Below are positions 35,360-43,582 of a stretch of 64,000 bases of DNA, piece by piece (the first letter of the stretch is position 1; every line of letters begins with the position of its first letter). Source of the stretch: Vulgatibacter incomptus_A (GTDB lineage Bacteria > Myxococcota > Myxococcia > Myxococcales > Vulgatibacteraceae); contig JBEBXK010000008.1 of NCBI GenBank assembly GCA_040391605.1, forward strand, positions 1 to 64,000. Reading direction: 5' to 3'. Both the position numbers and the translations under genes were made by a program. The notes under the pieces were generated by a model that saw only the letters and a list, made by a program, of their open reading frames with translations, made no database searches and was not told the origin of the DNA.

Positions 35360-36340
35360 ATGGAGATCATCCCGTCCGCGTCCTGGCTCGCCGAGCTCAC
35401 CCGCTTCTCGCCCTCGCCGGGCATCGAGGATCCCGCCTCCTGGGATGACGTGGTGCCCTTCCTGGCCCGGCATGGCCTCGCTTCGATCGCGGCGTACAAC
35501 CTCCAATACCGGATGCCGGACGCAGACGCGCCGGAGAGCGCCAAGGATATGCTCCTGGGCTATATGCAGGGGATCGCCAACGACAGCGTCTTCAAGATGA
35601 TGAACCTGAAGAGCGTGATGACGTCGCTGGCGAACGCCCACGTGGCGCTGCTGGACAGCGCGTCGTTCGGCGAGGCGCTCTATCCCCACATCGCCTTCCG
35701 GCCGGTGCCGGAGCTGCGACTGCTGGTGCCGCCGGAGGACATCGATCGCCTCGAGGAGGGGATGAGGGCCGAGCAATTCGTGGAGATGGAGCCGGACGAG
35801 CCCGATCCGGACGATCCCTCGAAGGTCCTCTTCAACGATCGTTTCTTCGCGAAGCTCTACGGACACATCCTCCCCAACCGCAAGGAGGAGCCGGGCCTGC
35901 TGGAGCGCGCGGTGCCGGCGCGGGCCTTCGGCCCCGGTGTGTGCCGGCTCGACGCGGAGGACGCGCTGCTGGTCCACGCGCTCTCGATGGCGCGGCGCGG
36001 CTTCGTCGTTCCCCTGATCTACTTCGTCGATCTCCGCGAGATGGTGCGGGGCGCCTCGCCCCTGGGGGCCGTGGCCCACGGCCCCGGGACGCCTCTCGAT
36101 CGGAGCGCGTTGCTGTCGCGGGCCAAGGCCTTCGGCGCGGAGAAGGCGCTGTGGGGGGCCCTGGAGCTCGTGGCGTACTTTCATCCGGACGTGGGGGATG
36201 AGGCGCGGAGCTTTCAGCCCGAGCTGGGCCTGCCCACCCGCACGCTCCTGGAGAACGCGGTGGTCGCACCCGCGAAGGACCTCTCCCGCGAGCGCCAGGT
36301 CCGCGGGCTCGGCAAGCTCGTCCAACTCCTGCTGTCCTGA
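35360..36340 (+). CDS. Degenerate nucleotidyltransferase-like protein
   Basis: 326 residues starting MEIIPSASWLAELTRFSPSP. The layout (N-terminal helices with WDDVVPFLARHGL, then a LL..ASFGEALYPHIAFRPVPELRLLVPPEDIDRLEE core, then ~180 helical residues) resembles the 'uncharacterised nucleotidyltransferase' family found in polysaccharide and lasso-type clusters. However, the expected Lys-Gly and Asp-x-Asp catalytic positions read Asp-Ser and Glu-Leu-Arg, so it is probably catalytically inactive or divergent. The frame runs back to 33764 but the upstream part is antisense to the rluA-type gene. Confidence 0.6.
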   Translation: MEIIPSASWLAELTRFSPSPGIEDPASWDDVVPFLARHGLASIAAYNLQYRMPDADAPESAKDMLLGYMQGIANDSVFKMMNLKSVMTSLANAHVALLDSASFGEALYPHIAFRPVPELRLLVPPEDIDRLEEGMRAEQFVEMEPDEPDPDDPSKVLFNDRFFAKLYGHILPNRKEEPGLLERAVPARAFGPGVCRLDAEDALLVHALSMARRGFVVPLIYFVDLREMVRGASPLGAVAHGPGTPLDRSALLSRAKAFGAEKALWGALELVAYFHPDVGDEARSFQPELGLPTRTLLENAVVAPAKDLSRERQVRGLGKLVQLLLS

Positions 36341-36477
36341 GCTTTCCAGAGATCTCTCGTGGGTCAGTTGGCGGAAGGGATCGCTCCCACCCGCTTTCGG
36401 GGGGCCGCCGCGCGCCGCCTCCGCGATAGTGAAAGGCTCTGACTCGTAGCGTTCCTGGTGACCTTCCCGGGGGGACG

Positions 36478-37620
36478 TCAATGGCGGGAGGCGTCGCCGT
36501 CGTCGGGCGGTCGCCGCTTGCTGTCTCCGGGAAAGTGAAAGCCTCTGGAGCGCAGGGTGCTGATGACGTCTCGGGAGCGGATCACGCCGGTGGCGTTTCC
36601 GGTGTCGTCGATGACGGGGAGCTCGCCCTCGCGCAGGACCTGATCGAAGGAGTCTCCGAGCTCCTCCGAGCCGACGAGGGGCTGGACCCGCAGCATGTGA
36701 TCCCGGACGGTCTCACGCATGCGCTCCTCGGGCTGGATGGCGAGGATGTCGAGCTTGCGGACCACGCCGATGGTCGTGGCCTCGTCTTCGACCACCGCCG
36801 ACTCTGCGCCGGCGTCGCGGATCGCGACCCGCGCCTCCTCCAGGGTGGCGTGGGCCTGGACCTGGGGCACGGTGTTCTGCACCTCGTTCACGTGGGTGTG
36901 GCCCAGCGCGTGCTGGAGATCGGAGTAGAGCTTCTCCTGGGTCGCGCCGGACCAGACGAAGAAGGCGATCAGGATCATCCAGATGCCGCCGCCGAAGAGG
37001 CCGAAGACGGCGAAGGCCACCGCCATGGCCTTGCCCACCATCGCCGCCACACCGGTGGCGCGATGCTTGCCCATCCTGCCCGCGAGGGCGGCCCGCAGCA
37101 CGCGCCCACCGTCCATGGGAAAGGCCGGGAGCAGGTTGAATACACCCAGCACCAGGTTCAGATAGGCCATCAGGAAGAGGTAGAAGGCGATGTTCGGCGC
37201 CGCGCCGGCGAGCCGGTAGCCGAAGCCGAGGAGGACGCCCAGGACGATCGAGGTCAGCGGTCCAGCCGCGGCCATCACCAGCTCGTGCCTGGGCTCGTGG
37301 GGCATCTTCGAGATCTGGGAGACGCCGCCCAGGGCCATCAGCACGATCGACTCGACCTTGCCGCCGTAGCGCATGGCCACCACGGTGTGGGCGAGCTCGT
37401 GGAGGGTGATGGAGATCAGGAGGCCGATGGAGGCGAGGACGCCCCAGGCCCACCCCGGTATGCCCAGCGCTTCGGGCGGGATCCCCGCCGCCGCCGCGAT
37501 CCGCTGCGCCTGGATCGCGAGGGCCCAGGTCAGGACGGGCACCAGCAGCAGCACGGAGAAGTGCAGCCGGATCGGCACCCCTTTCACCTTCAGGACCGTG
37601 ATCGCGCCGCGCTTGAACAA
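36478..37620 (-). CDS. Site-2 protease (M50) with CBS domains
   Basis: 380 residues. About six membrane helices carry the zinc motif HELAH (His74, Glu75, His78) and the second motif NLLPAFPMDGG with its Asp ligand. Two C-terminal CBS domains (~245-365) could sense adenylates and gate the protease. This architecture is the SpoIVFB/Rip-CBS type, which cleaves transmembrane segments of regulatory substrates. A short Lys/Arg/Asp tail ends the protein. The OPT gene lies 93 bp upstream on the same strand. Confidence 0.93.
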   Translation of the reverse strand: MFKRGAITVLKVKGVPIRLHFSVLLLVPVLTWALAIQAQRIAAAAGIPPEALGIPGWAWGVLASIGLLISITLHELAHTVVAMRYGGKVESIVLMALGGVSQISKMPHEPRHELVMAAAGPLTSIVLGVLLGFGYRLAGAAPNIAFYLFLMAYLNLVLGVFNLLPAFPMDGGRVLRAALAGRMGKHRATGVAAMVGKAMAVAFAVFGLFGGGIWMILIAFFVWSGATQEKLYSDLQHALGHTHVNEVQNTVPQVQAHATLEEARVAIRDAGAESAVVEDEATTIGVVRKLDILAIQPEERMRETVRDHMLRVQPLVGSEELGDSFDQVLREGELPVIDDTGNATGVIRSRDVISTLRSRGFHFPGDSKRRPPDDGDASRH

Positions 37621-37713
37621 GATGGACCCGCCTTTCCCGCCTCACCCCAAGATGGGGCTGAGGCCGGGAGGCGGCAGCGAGCGGGCGCACGCAGGGCCCG
37701 GTGGCCCGCGCGA

Positions 37714-39642
37714 TCAGCCGCCCATGAAGTGCTTGAGGATCTCCTGGACCATGGACGGTCCCTCGATGGCGAGGATCACCGCCACGCCCATCAGCGACTC
37801 GCCGGCGATGAGGCCCGACGCGACGGCGATGGTGTACTTCTCGTTGGCCTTGGGGCGCCTCTTCATCAGGATCCAGGCGGCGAAGGCGCCGAGGAACATG
37901 GAGATCGCGTTGAAGGCCGGGATCACGCCGGCGATGCCGAGGCCGGTGGCCGACGGGATCCACTTGCGGTACTTGGGGAAGAACTCTTCCCCCAGGGTGA
38001 TGAGGATCCCGATGACGCCGCCGATCACCATGCCGAGGACGGCGCCTTCGGGGAGGGCGTCGAGGCCCTTGGCGAGCATCTCGGCCACCGCGGCCCAGAC
38101 CTTGGCGGCAGGGGCGGGGAGCTCGGTGCCGCCCAACTTCTCGGGTCGGGCGACGATGGTGTAGACGGGGACGCAGAGCAGGGTGCCGGCCACGACGCCG
38201 AAGAGCTGGGCGATGGTCTGCTTGCGGGGGCTGCCGCCGAGGAGGTAGCCGGACTTCAGATCGGTGAGGAGGTCGGCGGAGTGGGACGCCGCGCCGGCGG
38301 TGATGGAGGCGGTCATCAGGTTGGTGGTGATGTTGGTCGGGGCCACCACGCCGTAGACGAGCTGGGTGATCTTGCCCATGGCCCCCACCGGCGTCACGTC
38401 GGTCTCGCCGGTGGCGCGGGCGGCGACGATCGAGAGGAGGAAGGTGGCGAGCACCGCGACGATCCCCATCCACCAGGTGACGTCGAAGAGGTAGTGTCCC
38501 ATGAGGACACAGGCGGCGCCGGCGAGTAGGGTGCCGATCACGAACCAGGAGCCGGGGACCTCCACGTGCGCCAGGGGATCGACCCTGCCGCTCTTCTTGC
38601 CGAAGACGGCGCCGAGGCTGGAGAAGGCGCGGAGGACGGTGCGCCACCTCATGCCGAAGGCGAGGAGGCCGGAGGTGACCATCATCGCGGTGGCGGGCCA
38701 GAGGATCCACGACACCAGGCCGCGGTAGCCCGGCTCTGCCATGCCCTCGCTGATGAGCCAGGGGCCGAGGATCCCGTAGTAGAAGATCGCGCCCACCAGC
38801 AGGGAGACGCCCACCCGGATCCCCATGATGGCCCCGGCGGCCACCATGATCAGCGAGCCCTCGAAGCCCAGGGTGAGGCGCTCTTCGAGGCCGCGGCCCT
38901 TGGCGCCGGGGAAGAGGGGGAAGCTGCTGGGGAAGGCGATGCCCAGGCGCTCCATGAAGGGGGCGTCGCGCCAGATCGCCAGGATCGCGCCGCCTGCCGC
39001 GCCGATGAAGAGGGCTTTGGCCTTCTGCAGCGCCTCGGCGCCGGCGGAGTGCATCGAGCGCAGGGTCTCGGCGGTGGCGATGCCCGAGGGGAAGGGGAGC
39101 TTGTCGATGTTGATGAGCTGCCGCTTGAGCGGCACGGCCATGAAGACGCCGAGGAAGGAGACGGCGCCGAGCCAGAGCATCATCTCCCACCAGGTGAGCA
39201 TGCGGCCGGTGGTGAGGTAGAGGGCGGGGAAGGCGGAGACCAGGCCCGCCGACGCCATGTAGCCCGCGGCGCTCGCCGCCGACGACATGGTGTTGTTCTC
39301 GAGGATGGTGAAGTGGTTCTTCTTGTATGCAGGGATCACCGCCTCGAGGGCCTTGAAGACCGCGAAGGCGATGATGCACGCCGTGATCGTGACCCCGAGA
39401 CCCCAGCCAGTCTTCAGTCCGACGTAGAGGTTGGAGATCGACATCACGGCGCCGATCAGCATGCCGGTGACGATCGAGCGGACCGAGAGCTGCCTGACGT
39501 GATCGCCCTGGTAGACCTCCTTCAGCCAGCGGTGGGCCTCGCGATCCTCCGGGGACTCGTGGGGATCGGGGGCGGCGGAGACGGGCCGCGTCCGAGGCTC
39601 GACGGGATCTGGCTGCTGCTCTTCGGCGGGATCGACGCTCAT
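37714..39642 (-). CDS. OPT family oligopeptide transporter
   Basis: 642 residues with ~15 membrane helices. Starts MSVDPAEEQQPDPV, a polar Pro-rich N-terminus, then the first helices (VTGMLIGAVMSISNLYVGLKTGWG) with the family NLYVGLKTG motif; NNTMSSAASAAGYMASAGLV and the later TDLKSGYLLGGSPRKQTIAQLFGV also fit. OPT proteins import oligopeptides or metal chelates using the proton gradient. It likely starts at 39642 because the frame beyond has no protein character. Confidence 0.94.
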   Translation of the reverse strand: MSVDPAEEQQPDPVEPRTRPVSAAPDPHESPEDREAHRWLKEVYQGDHVRQLSVRSIVTGMLIGAVMSISNLYVGLKTGWGLGVTITACIIAFAVFKALEAVIPAYKKNHFTILENNTMSSAASAAGYMASAGLVSAFPALYLTTGRMLTWWEMMLWLGAVSFLGVFMAVPLKRQLINIDKLPFPSGIATAETLRSMHSAGAEALQKAKALFIGAAGGAILAIWRDAPFMERLGIAFPSSFPLFPGAKGRGLEERLTLGFEGSLIMVAAGAIMGIRVGVSLLVGAIFYYGILGPWLISEGMAEPGYRGLVSWILWPATAMMVTSGLLAFGMRWRTVLRAFSSLGAVFGKKSGRVDPLAHVEVPGSWFVIGTLLAGAACVLMGHYLFDVTWWMGIVAVLATFLLSIVAARATGETDVTPVGAMGKITQLVYGVVAPTNITTNLMTASITAGAASHSADLLTDLKSGYLLGGSPRKQTIAQLFGVVAGTLLCVPVYTIVARPEKLGGTELPAPAAKVWAAVAEMLAKGLDALPEGAVLGMVIGGVIGILITLGEEFFPKYRKWIPSATGLGIAGVIPAFNAISMFLGAFAAWILMKRRPKANEKYTIAVASGLIAGESLMGVAVILAIEGPSMVQEILKHFMGG

Positions 39643-39898
39643 GCGCACTCCTGGCCGCGGCGCTCCAAACGGAGCGCCCGGCTGGGTCTGAAAGATGGGG
39701 CGGTCGCAACCTATCCTCCCCTCCGATTCCGAGGCAAGGGCAGCGGACCTCCCTCCGCGATTGCGGATTGGCGCGGGCAGGTACGCACGCGGGCGCCCGC
39801 TGGCATGCCGCACCTGGTCGGGACGCCCTGCCGGAGCTCAGGCGGTCGTCGATTCGCCCATCCGATGGCGAAGCTCTCGTGGCGGAGGGAGGACTTCG

Positions 39899-40303
39899 AT
39901 GAGGTATGCGACGTTGGCGGCGATCGTCCTGGTGGCCGGCTGCGGCGGGGAGGAGGGCACGCAGACGTCGGCCATCGAGACGCCACCGTGGATGCTGACC
40001 ATCGTCTCGCCGAGGCATGGCTCCGAGGTCGGGGAAGAGGCCGAGGTCGAGGTGGCGCTGACTGGGAAGGGCGTCGCCCTCGATCTGCCGCGCAGCTTCC
40101 AGGTGGGCTACTTCATCGACGATGAGCTGGTGCTCTATTCGGCGGATCGGAAGGTCAAGGTCGCCGTGCCCGTGGGCGGCCACCTCCTCCGGGTGGCGGG
40201 TGTGGATGAAGCGGGCGCCGAGCTCGGAGAGGTGACGGGCGATCGGATCCAGCTCGTCCGCCTGAAGTCCGGCGGATCGGGCGACGCGGCCCAGGAACCC
40301 TGA
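39899..40303 (+). CDS. Small lipoprotein of unknown function
   Basis: 134 residues: MRYATLAAIVLVAGCG is a lipoprotein signal, preceded by GGAGGGAGG. One compact domain follows, with TIVSPRHGSEV and a GGHLLRVAGVDEAG strand pattern like a single Ig/beta-sandwich module. No motif indicates function. Divergent from the OPT gene (257-bp gap); the alpha/beta hydrolase follows 60 bp later. Confidence 0.75.
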   Translation: MRYATLAAIVLVAGCGGEEGTQTSAIETPPWMLTIVSPRHGSEVGEEAEVEVALTGKGVALDLPRSFQVGYFIDDELVLYSADRKVKVAVPVGGHLLRVAGVDEAGAELGEVTGDRIQLVRLKSGGSGDAAQEP

Positions 40304-40363
40304 GGTCGGGCGCCCCGGGGGGAGGCTGGGTGGCGAAGCTTGCCGGGCGCATTGATTGACTGG

Positions 40364-41227
40364 ATGACACACGCTCACGTCAACGGGATCTGGCTGAACT
40401 ATCAGGACAGCGGCGAGGGCGAGCCGGTGCTCCTGGTGATGGGGCTCGGGGCGCCGCTGCAGGGCTGGGAGCCTCAGCTCCCCGCGCTCGCCAAGCGCCA
40501 TCGGGTGATCTGCTTCGACAACCGCGGGGTCGGCAGGACGGACAAGCCGGTCGGACCGTATTCGGTACACCAGCTCGTGGATGACGCCACCGGCCTCCTC
40601 GATCATCTGGGGGTCGGCGCGGCCCACGTGGTGGGGGTGTCCATGGGCGGGATGGTGGCGATGGAGCTCGCCGCCCTGCATCCCGAGCGTGTGCGATCGT
40701 TGGTGCTGGCGTCGACCACCCCCGCCGCCGACGCGAAGATGCGCTGGACCATGGGGCGGGTGGCGGCGAGGCTCACCGCGGCGATGGTGAGGGCCGGCGG
40801 CAACCTCGGCGATCGCCTAGCCGCGGGCAGGGAGGAGTTGGTGCGCATCTGGCTTCCGCTCGTCTTCTCAGCCAAGGCCGGGGGCGCCGAGGAGGCCATC
40901 ATCCGGCGGCTGATGCTGGACGCCTTCGCCGACGGCTTCCCCGCCGCCGGCGCGGCGGGCCAGCTCGCAGCCTGCTTCGGTCACGACGCCAGGGGCCGCC
41001 TCCCCAAGCTGCAAGTGAAGACCCTGGTGCTCGGGGGGACCAGGGATTCGATCTTCGCCGAGGATCGCTTTGTCGAACTGCAGCGGACGATCCCCGGCGC
41101 GCGCCTCGAGATCCTCGAAGGCGCCCCCCACGGGATCAACCTCGCCGCGCCGGACTACTTCAACGAGCTGCTGCTACGTTTCCTCTCGCCTGCCAGGAGG
41201 AGCCGACTTGCACGGAGCGTGAGCTGA
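40364..41227 (+). CDS. Alpha/beta hydrolase
   Basis: 287 residues from ATG 40364 (a TTG at 40340 is a weaker start). The nucleophile elbow is GVSMGGM (Ser93), the oxyanion region is LLVMGLGAPLQGW, the acid is probably Asp in GGTRDSIF and the base His is in GAPHGIN. This is the 3-oxoadipate enol-lactonase/epoxide-hydrolase-like subgroup; the substrate cannot be predicted. No signal peptide. Confidence 0.9.
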   Translation: MTHAHVNGIWLNYQDSGEGEPVLLVMGLGAPLQGWEPQLPALAKRHRVICFDNRGVGRTDKPVGPYSVHQLVDDATGLLDHLGVGAAHVVGVSMGGMVAMELAALHPERVRSLVLASTTPAADAKMRWTMGRVAARLTAAMVRAGGNLGDRLAAGREELVRIWLPLVFSAKAGGAEEAIIRRLMLDAFADGFPAAGAAGQLAACFGHDARGRLPKLQVKTLVLGGTRDSIFAEDRFVELQRTIPGARLEILEGAPHGINLAAPDYFNELLLRFLSPARRSRLARSVS

Positions 41228-41260
41228 GCACCCGATGGGGCGATGGCCTCGATTGCGGCG

Positions 41261-41338
41261 ACCTCGCAGGCAAAGAGCCGTAGCGCGGCAGCGCGCGTGA
41301 AAAACTGCCCCCACCTCGTGCGAGGGCAGTTTTTTCAC
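41261..41338. repeat. Dispersed hairpin-plus-tail repeat, copy D (reverse)
   Basis: Read on the minus strand: hairpin, TCACGCGCGCTGCCGCG, then CGGCTCT, the same order as copy A. It separates the convergent hydrolase and EGF-repeat genes, and its hairpin doubles as the terminator annotated at 41297-41338. Confidence 0.6.
41297..41338. terminator. Bidirectional intrinsic terminator
   Basis: GTGAAAAACTGCCC (41297-41310) pairs with GGGCAGTTTTTTCAC (41324-41338). The stem has A/T runs on both outer sides, giving a U-tract in either transcript. It sits between the convergent hydrolase and EGF-repeat lipoprotein genes. Confidence 0.88.
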
Positions 41339-41348
41339 AAGCTCGAAC

Positions 41349-43268
41349 CTACGGCGCCGGCGACAAAGGATCGGTGCAGCCGAGCTGGATCGCGTCGACC
41401 CACCATCCCGCCTGGATGTGAACGCCCGTGACGACCTTGCCCGCTCCCACACAGGGGTTGTAGCGGGTGATGGCGCCCGGCACGGTGGTGGCCGGCGGCT
41501 CGATGAAGCGGTAGGGAGGGGCCGCGCCGCCGCAGATCGCGCCGGCGGCGTGGACGTACTCTTCGTTGGTGAAGATCTGACCCATCAGCCGATCGTCGGG
41601 GTGGAGGGGATCGTCACAGTCGAGGTCAGTGGAGGGGCCGGGTGTGTCGGGGGAGCCGCTGCCGTAATGGCCGACTCGACCTGTCTCTGCGCCGTTGGCG
41701 TCCTTGCAAATCAGCCTGGCGCCCAGGAGCTTGCCTGCGATGTAACGGACCTCGAGGCCCGTGGCGTAGCTCCCCGGAGCGCAGTGGAACCAGCCCCGAT
41801 CGTTGCCTCCGGCCGTGGTGCCGCGGAAGGGCAGCTCGGGGCAGCTCGGATCGCCGTCGTCGCCCAGGCATTGATCGTCGGAGTCACAGACGCCGTCCAG
41901 ATCGCTATCACCTGTAGCCGTGTCGCCGATGCACTCTCCACAGCCGTTCCAGCCGCGGTCCGCCTCGCAGCAGACGAAGCCGTCGCCAGTCAGGCCGGCG
42001 TCACACGCACATTGGAAGGAGCCGTCGGTGTTGGTGCAGGTGGCGTCCTCGGCGCAGCCGGCGCTTCCGTCGGCACATTCGTCGACGTCGTTGCAGATCG
42101 TCCCGTCGCCGACGTAACCCGGGAAGCAGGCACAGACGGCCTGACCTTCGTCCATGGCGCAGGCGGCGTTGGGCGAGGGGCAGCTGATCTCGTGGAGGGT
42201 GCAGAGATCGGCGGAGCAGCTCCTGCCGTCCCCCTCGTAGCCTGGATCGCAGGCGCAGCGGAAGCTGCCCTGCCGGTTGGTGCAGGAGGCGTTCGGATCG
42301 CAGTCGTGGGTCTCCTCGGCGCATTCGTCGATGTCCACGCAGTCGATCCCGTCGCCGCGGTAGCCCTCGATGCAGGTGCACGTATGGCTCCCCGGCAGGT
42401 TGGCGCAGCTCGCGTAGGGGGAGCAATGGTCGAGGGGGCGCAGGCATTCGTCGACGTCGGCGCAGTGCCGGCCGTTGCCGGAGTAGCCGGCGGGGCAGCT
42501 GCAGTCGTAGGAGCCAGAGGTGTTGGTGCAGATCGCTTCGGCGGCACAGTCGGCGCTGCCGTCGGCGCATTCGTCCACGTCCACGCAGGCGTCGCCCTCG
42601 CGAGCGAAGCCCTCGTCGCAGACGCATTCGAAGCTCCCCAAGGTGTTCACGCAGCTCGCAAAGGCACCACAGCTCGCGATGCCTTCGGCGCATTCGTCCA
42701 CGTCTTCGCAGACGAGGCCGTCGCCGGCGAAGCCCTCGAGGCAGGCGCATTCGTGGCCGCCCACGGTGTTGGTGCAGCTCGCGTGGGGGGAGCATTGGTC
42801 TGTCTGGGTCGCGCACTCATCTATGTCTTCACAGCTCTCGCCGTCGCCGGTGAAGCCGGGCTTGCAAATGCACTCATAGCCGGATGCATGGATCTCGCAG
42901 ATCGCGTCGGGCGAGCACGTGGCGGTGCCGTCCGCACAGGGGCTCGCGAGGATGCACTCCTGGCCGTCGCCGACGAAGCCCTCATCACAGATGCACTCGT
43001 AGCTCCCCGGGAGGTTGGTGCAGGAGGCGTTGGGCGAGCAGGTGGCGCCTCCGGTCGTGCATTCGTCCACGTCGACGCAGCTCGTCCCGTCACCGTGGAA
43101 GCCGTCGTCGCAGACACAGCTCGCCGCGTCGCCTTCGACGACACAGCGCGCGTTCGTGTCACAGCTTGGGGTGCATTCGAGCGCAGGGTTCTGCGGAGGA
43201 TCATCCCCTGTCCCACATGCGACCAACGAAGAGACCAGGGCGAGAGCTGCGATTCGGCCGAGCGACAT
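41349..43268 (-). CDS. EGF-like repeat lipoprotein, 639 aa
   Basis: Signal MSLGRIAALALVSSLVACG, then about ten ~42-residue EGF-like modules (residues ~30-440), each with six cysteines and a C.C..G..G.G..C end. At least seven have the calcium-binding EGF signature D-[VI]-D-E-C with a CTN..GS.[FY] centre, as in fibrillin-type proteins. The C-terminal ~170 residues contain an Asp-rich calcium loop (DSDLDGVCDSDDQC) and two similar segments (YATGLEVRYIAGKLLGARLIC and VVTGVHIQAGWWVDAIQLGC). It is an extracellular, calcium-stabilised, rod-like surface protein by inference. Confidence 0.9.
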   Translation of the reverse strand: MSLGRIAALALVSSLVACGTGDDPPQNPALECTPSCDTNARCVVEGDAASCVCDDGFHGDGTSCVDVDECTTGGATCSPNASCTNLPGSYECICDEGFVGDGQECILASPCADGTATCSPDAICEIHASGYECICKPGFTGDGESCEDIDECATQTDQCSPHASCTNTVGGHECACLEGFAGDGLVCEDVDECAEGIASCGAFASCVNTLGSFECVCDEGFAREGDACVDVDECADGSADCAAEAICTNTSGSYDCSCPAGYSGNGRHCADVDECLRPLDHCSPYASCANLPGSHTCTCIEGYRGDGIDCVDIDECAEETHDCDPNASCTNRQGSFRCACDPGYEGDGRSCSADLCTLHEISCPSPNAACAMDEGQAVCACFPGYVGDGTICNDVDECADGSAGCAEDATCTNTDGSFQCACDAGLTGDGFVCCEADRGWNGCGECIGDTATGDSDLDGVCDSDDQCLGDDGDPSCPELPFRGTTAGGNDRGWFHCAPGSYATGLEVRYIAGKLLGARLICKDANGAETGRVGHYGSGSPDTPGPSTDLDCDDPLHPDDRLMGQIFTNEEYVHAAGAICGGAAPPYRFIEPPATTVPGAITRYNPCVGAGKVVTGVHIQAGWWVDAIQLGCTDPLSPAP

Positions 43269-43582
43269 CGACGGACCTCCGGCTGGGGTTACGACGAGCG
43301 GAAGGAGATGCCTTCACTCTGTCATGGACCGCCGGGTCGATCCAAGGGGTGGGGGGGTGGTGGATCAGAGAATTTCAGACAATTCCAGTTGACGTCTGAC
43401 GCTCCATGCCTCCGCTCCGGCGAGTGCGCGCGAGGAGCCCTCGGCGGCCCCGGCGCCGCTCCTGGGCATCGCCGCTTCCTCCCCCGGAGCTGGCTTCGGT
43501 CGGAAGGTGGCGAGAGGGTCGCCCGGTGCCAGCGCGTCTTACCGGCTTGCGCCTGCGCGGCGCTTTGGCGATCGTGCGCCGC
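43269..43582. other. Divergent promoter region, EGF lipoprotein and ABC-F genes
   Basis: 314 bp between divergent starts. A low-GC patch at 43365-43400 (AATTTCAGACAATTCC) is the likeliest promoter area. The frame upstream of the ABC-F start is open but Arg/Pro-rich and is not counted as coding. No terminator or repeat seen. Confidence 0.4.

Noticed and set aside
35116..35360. Possible small RNA between rluA-type and nucleotidyltransferase-like genes
   Set aside because: The hairpin belongs to a dispersed repeat family and no promoter or terminator pair is visible.
36713..40681. 1322-codon minus-strand ORF
   Set aside because: Shadow of the M50 and OPT genes in another frame, a common effect of high GC; composition is Arg/His/Pro-rich with no domain.
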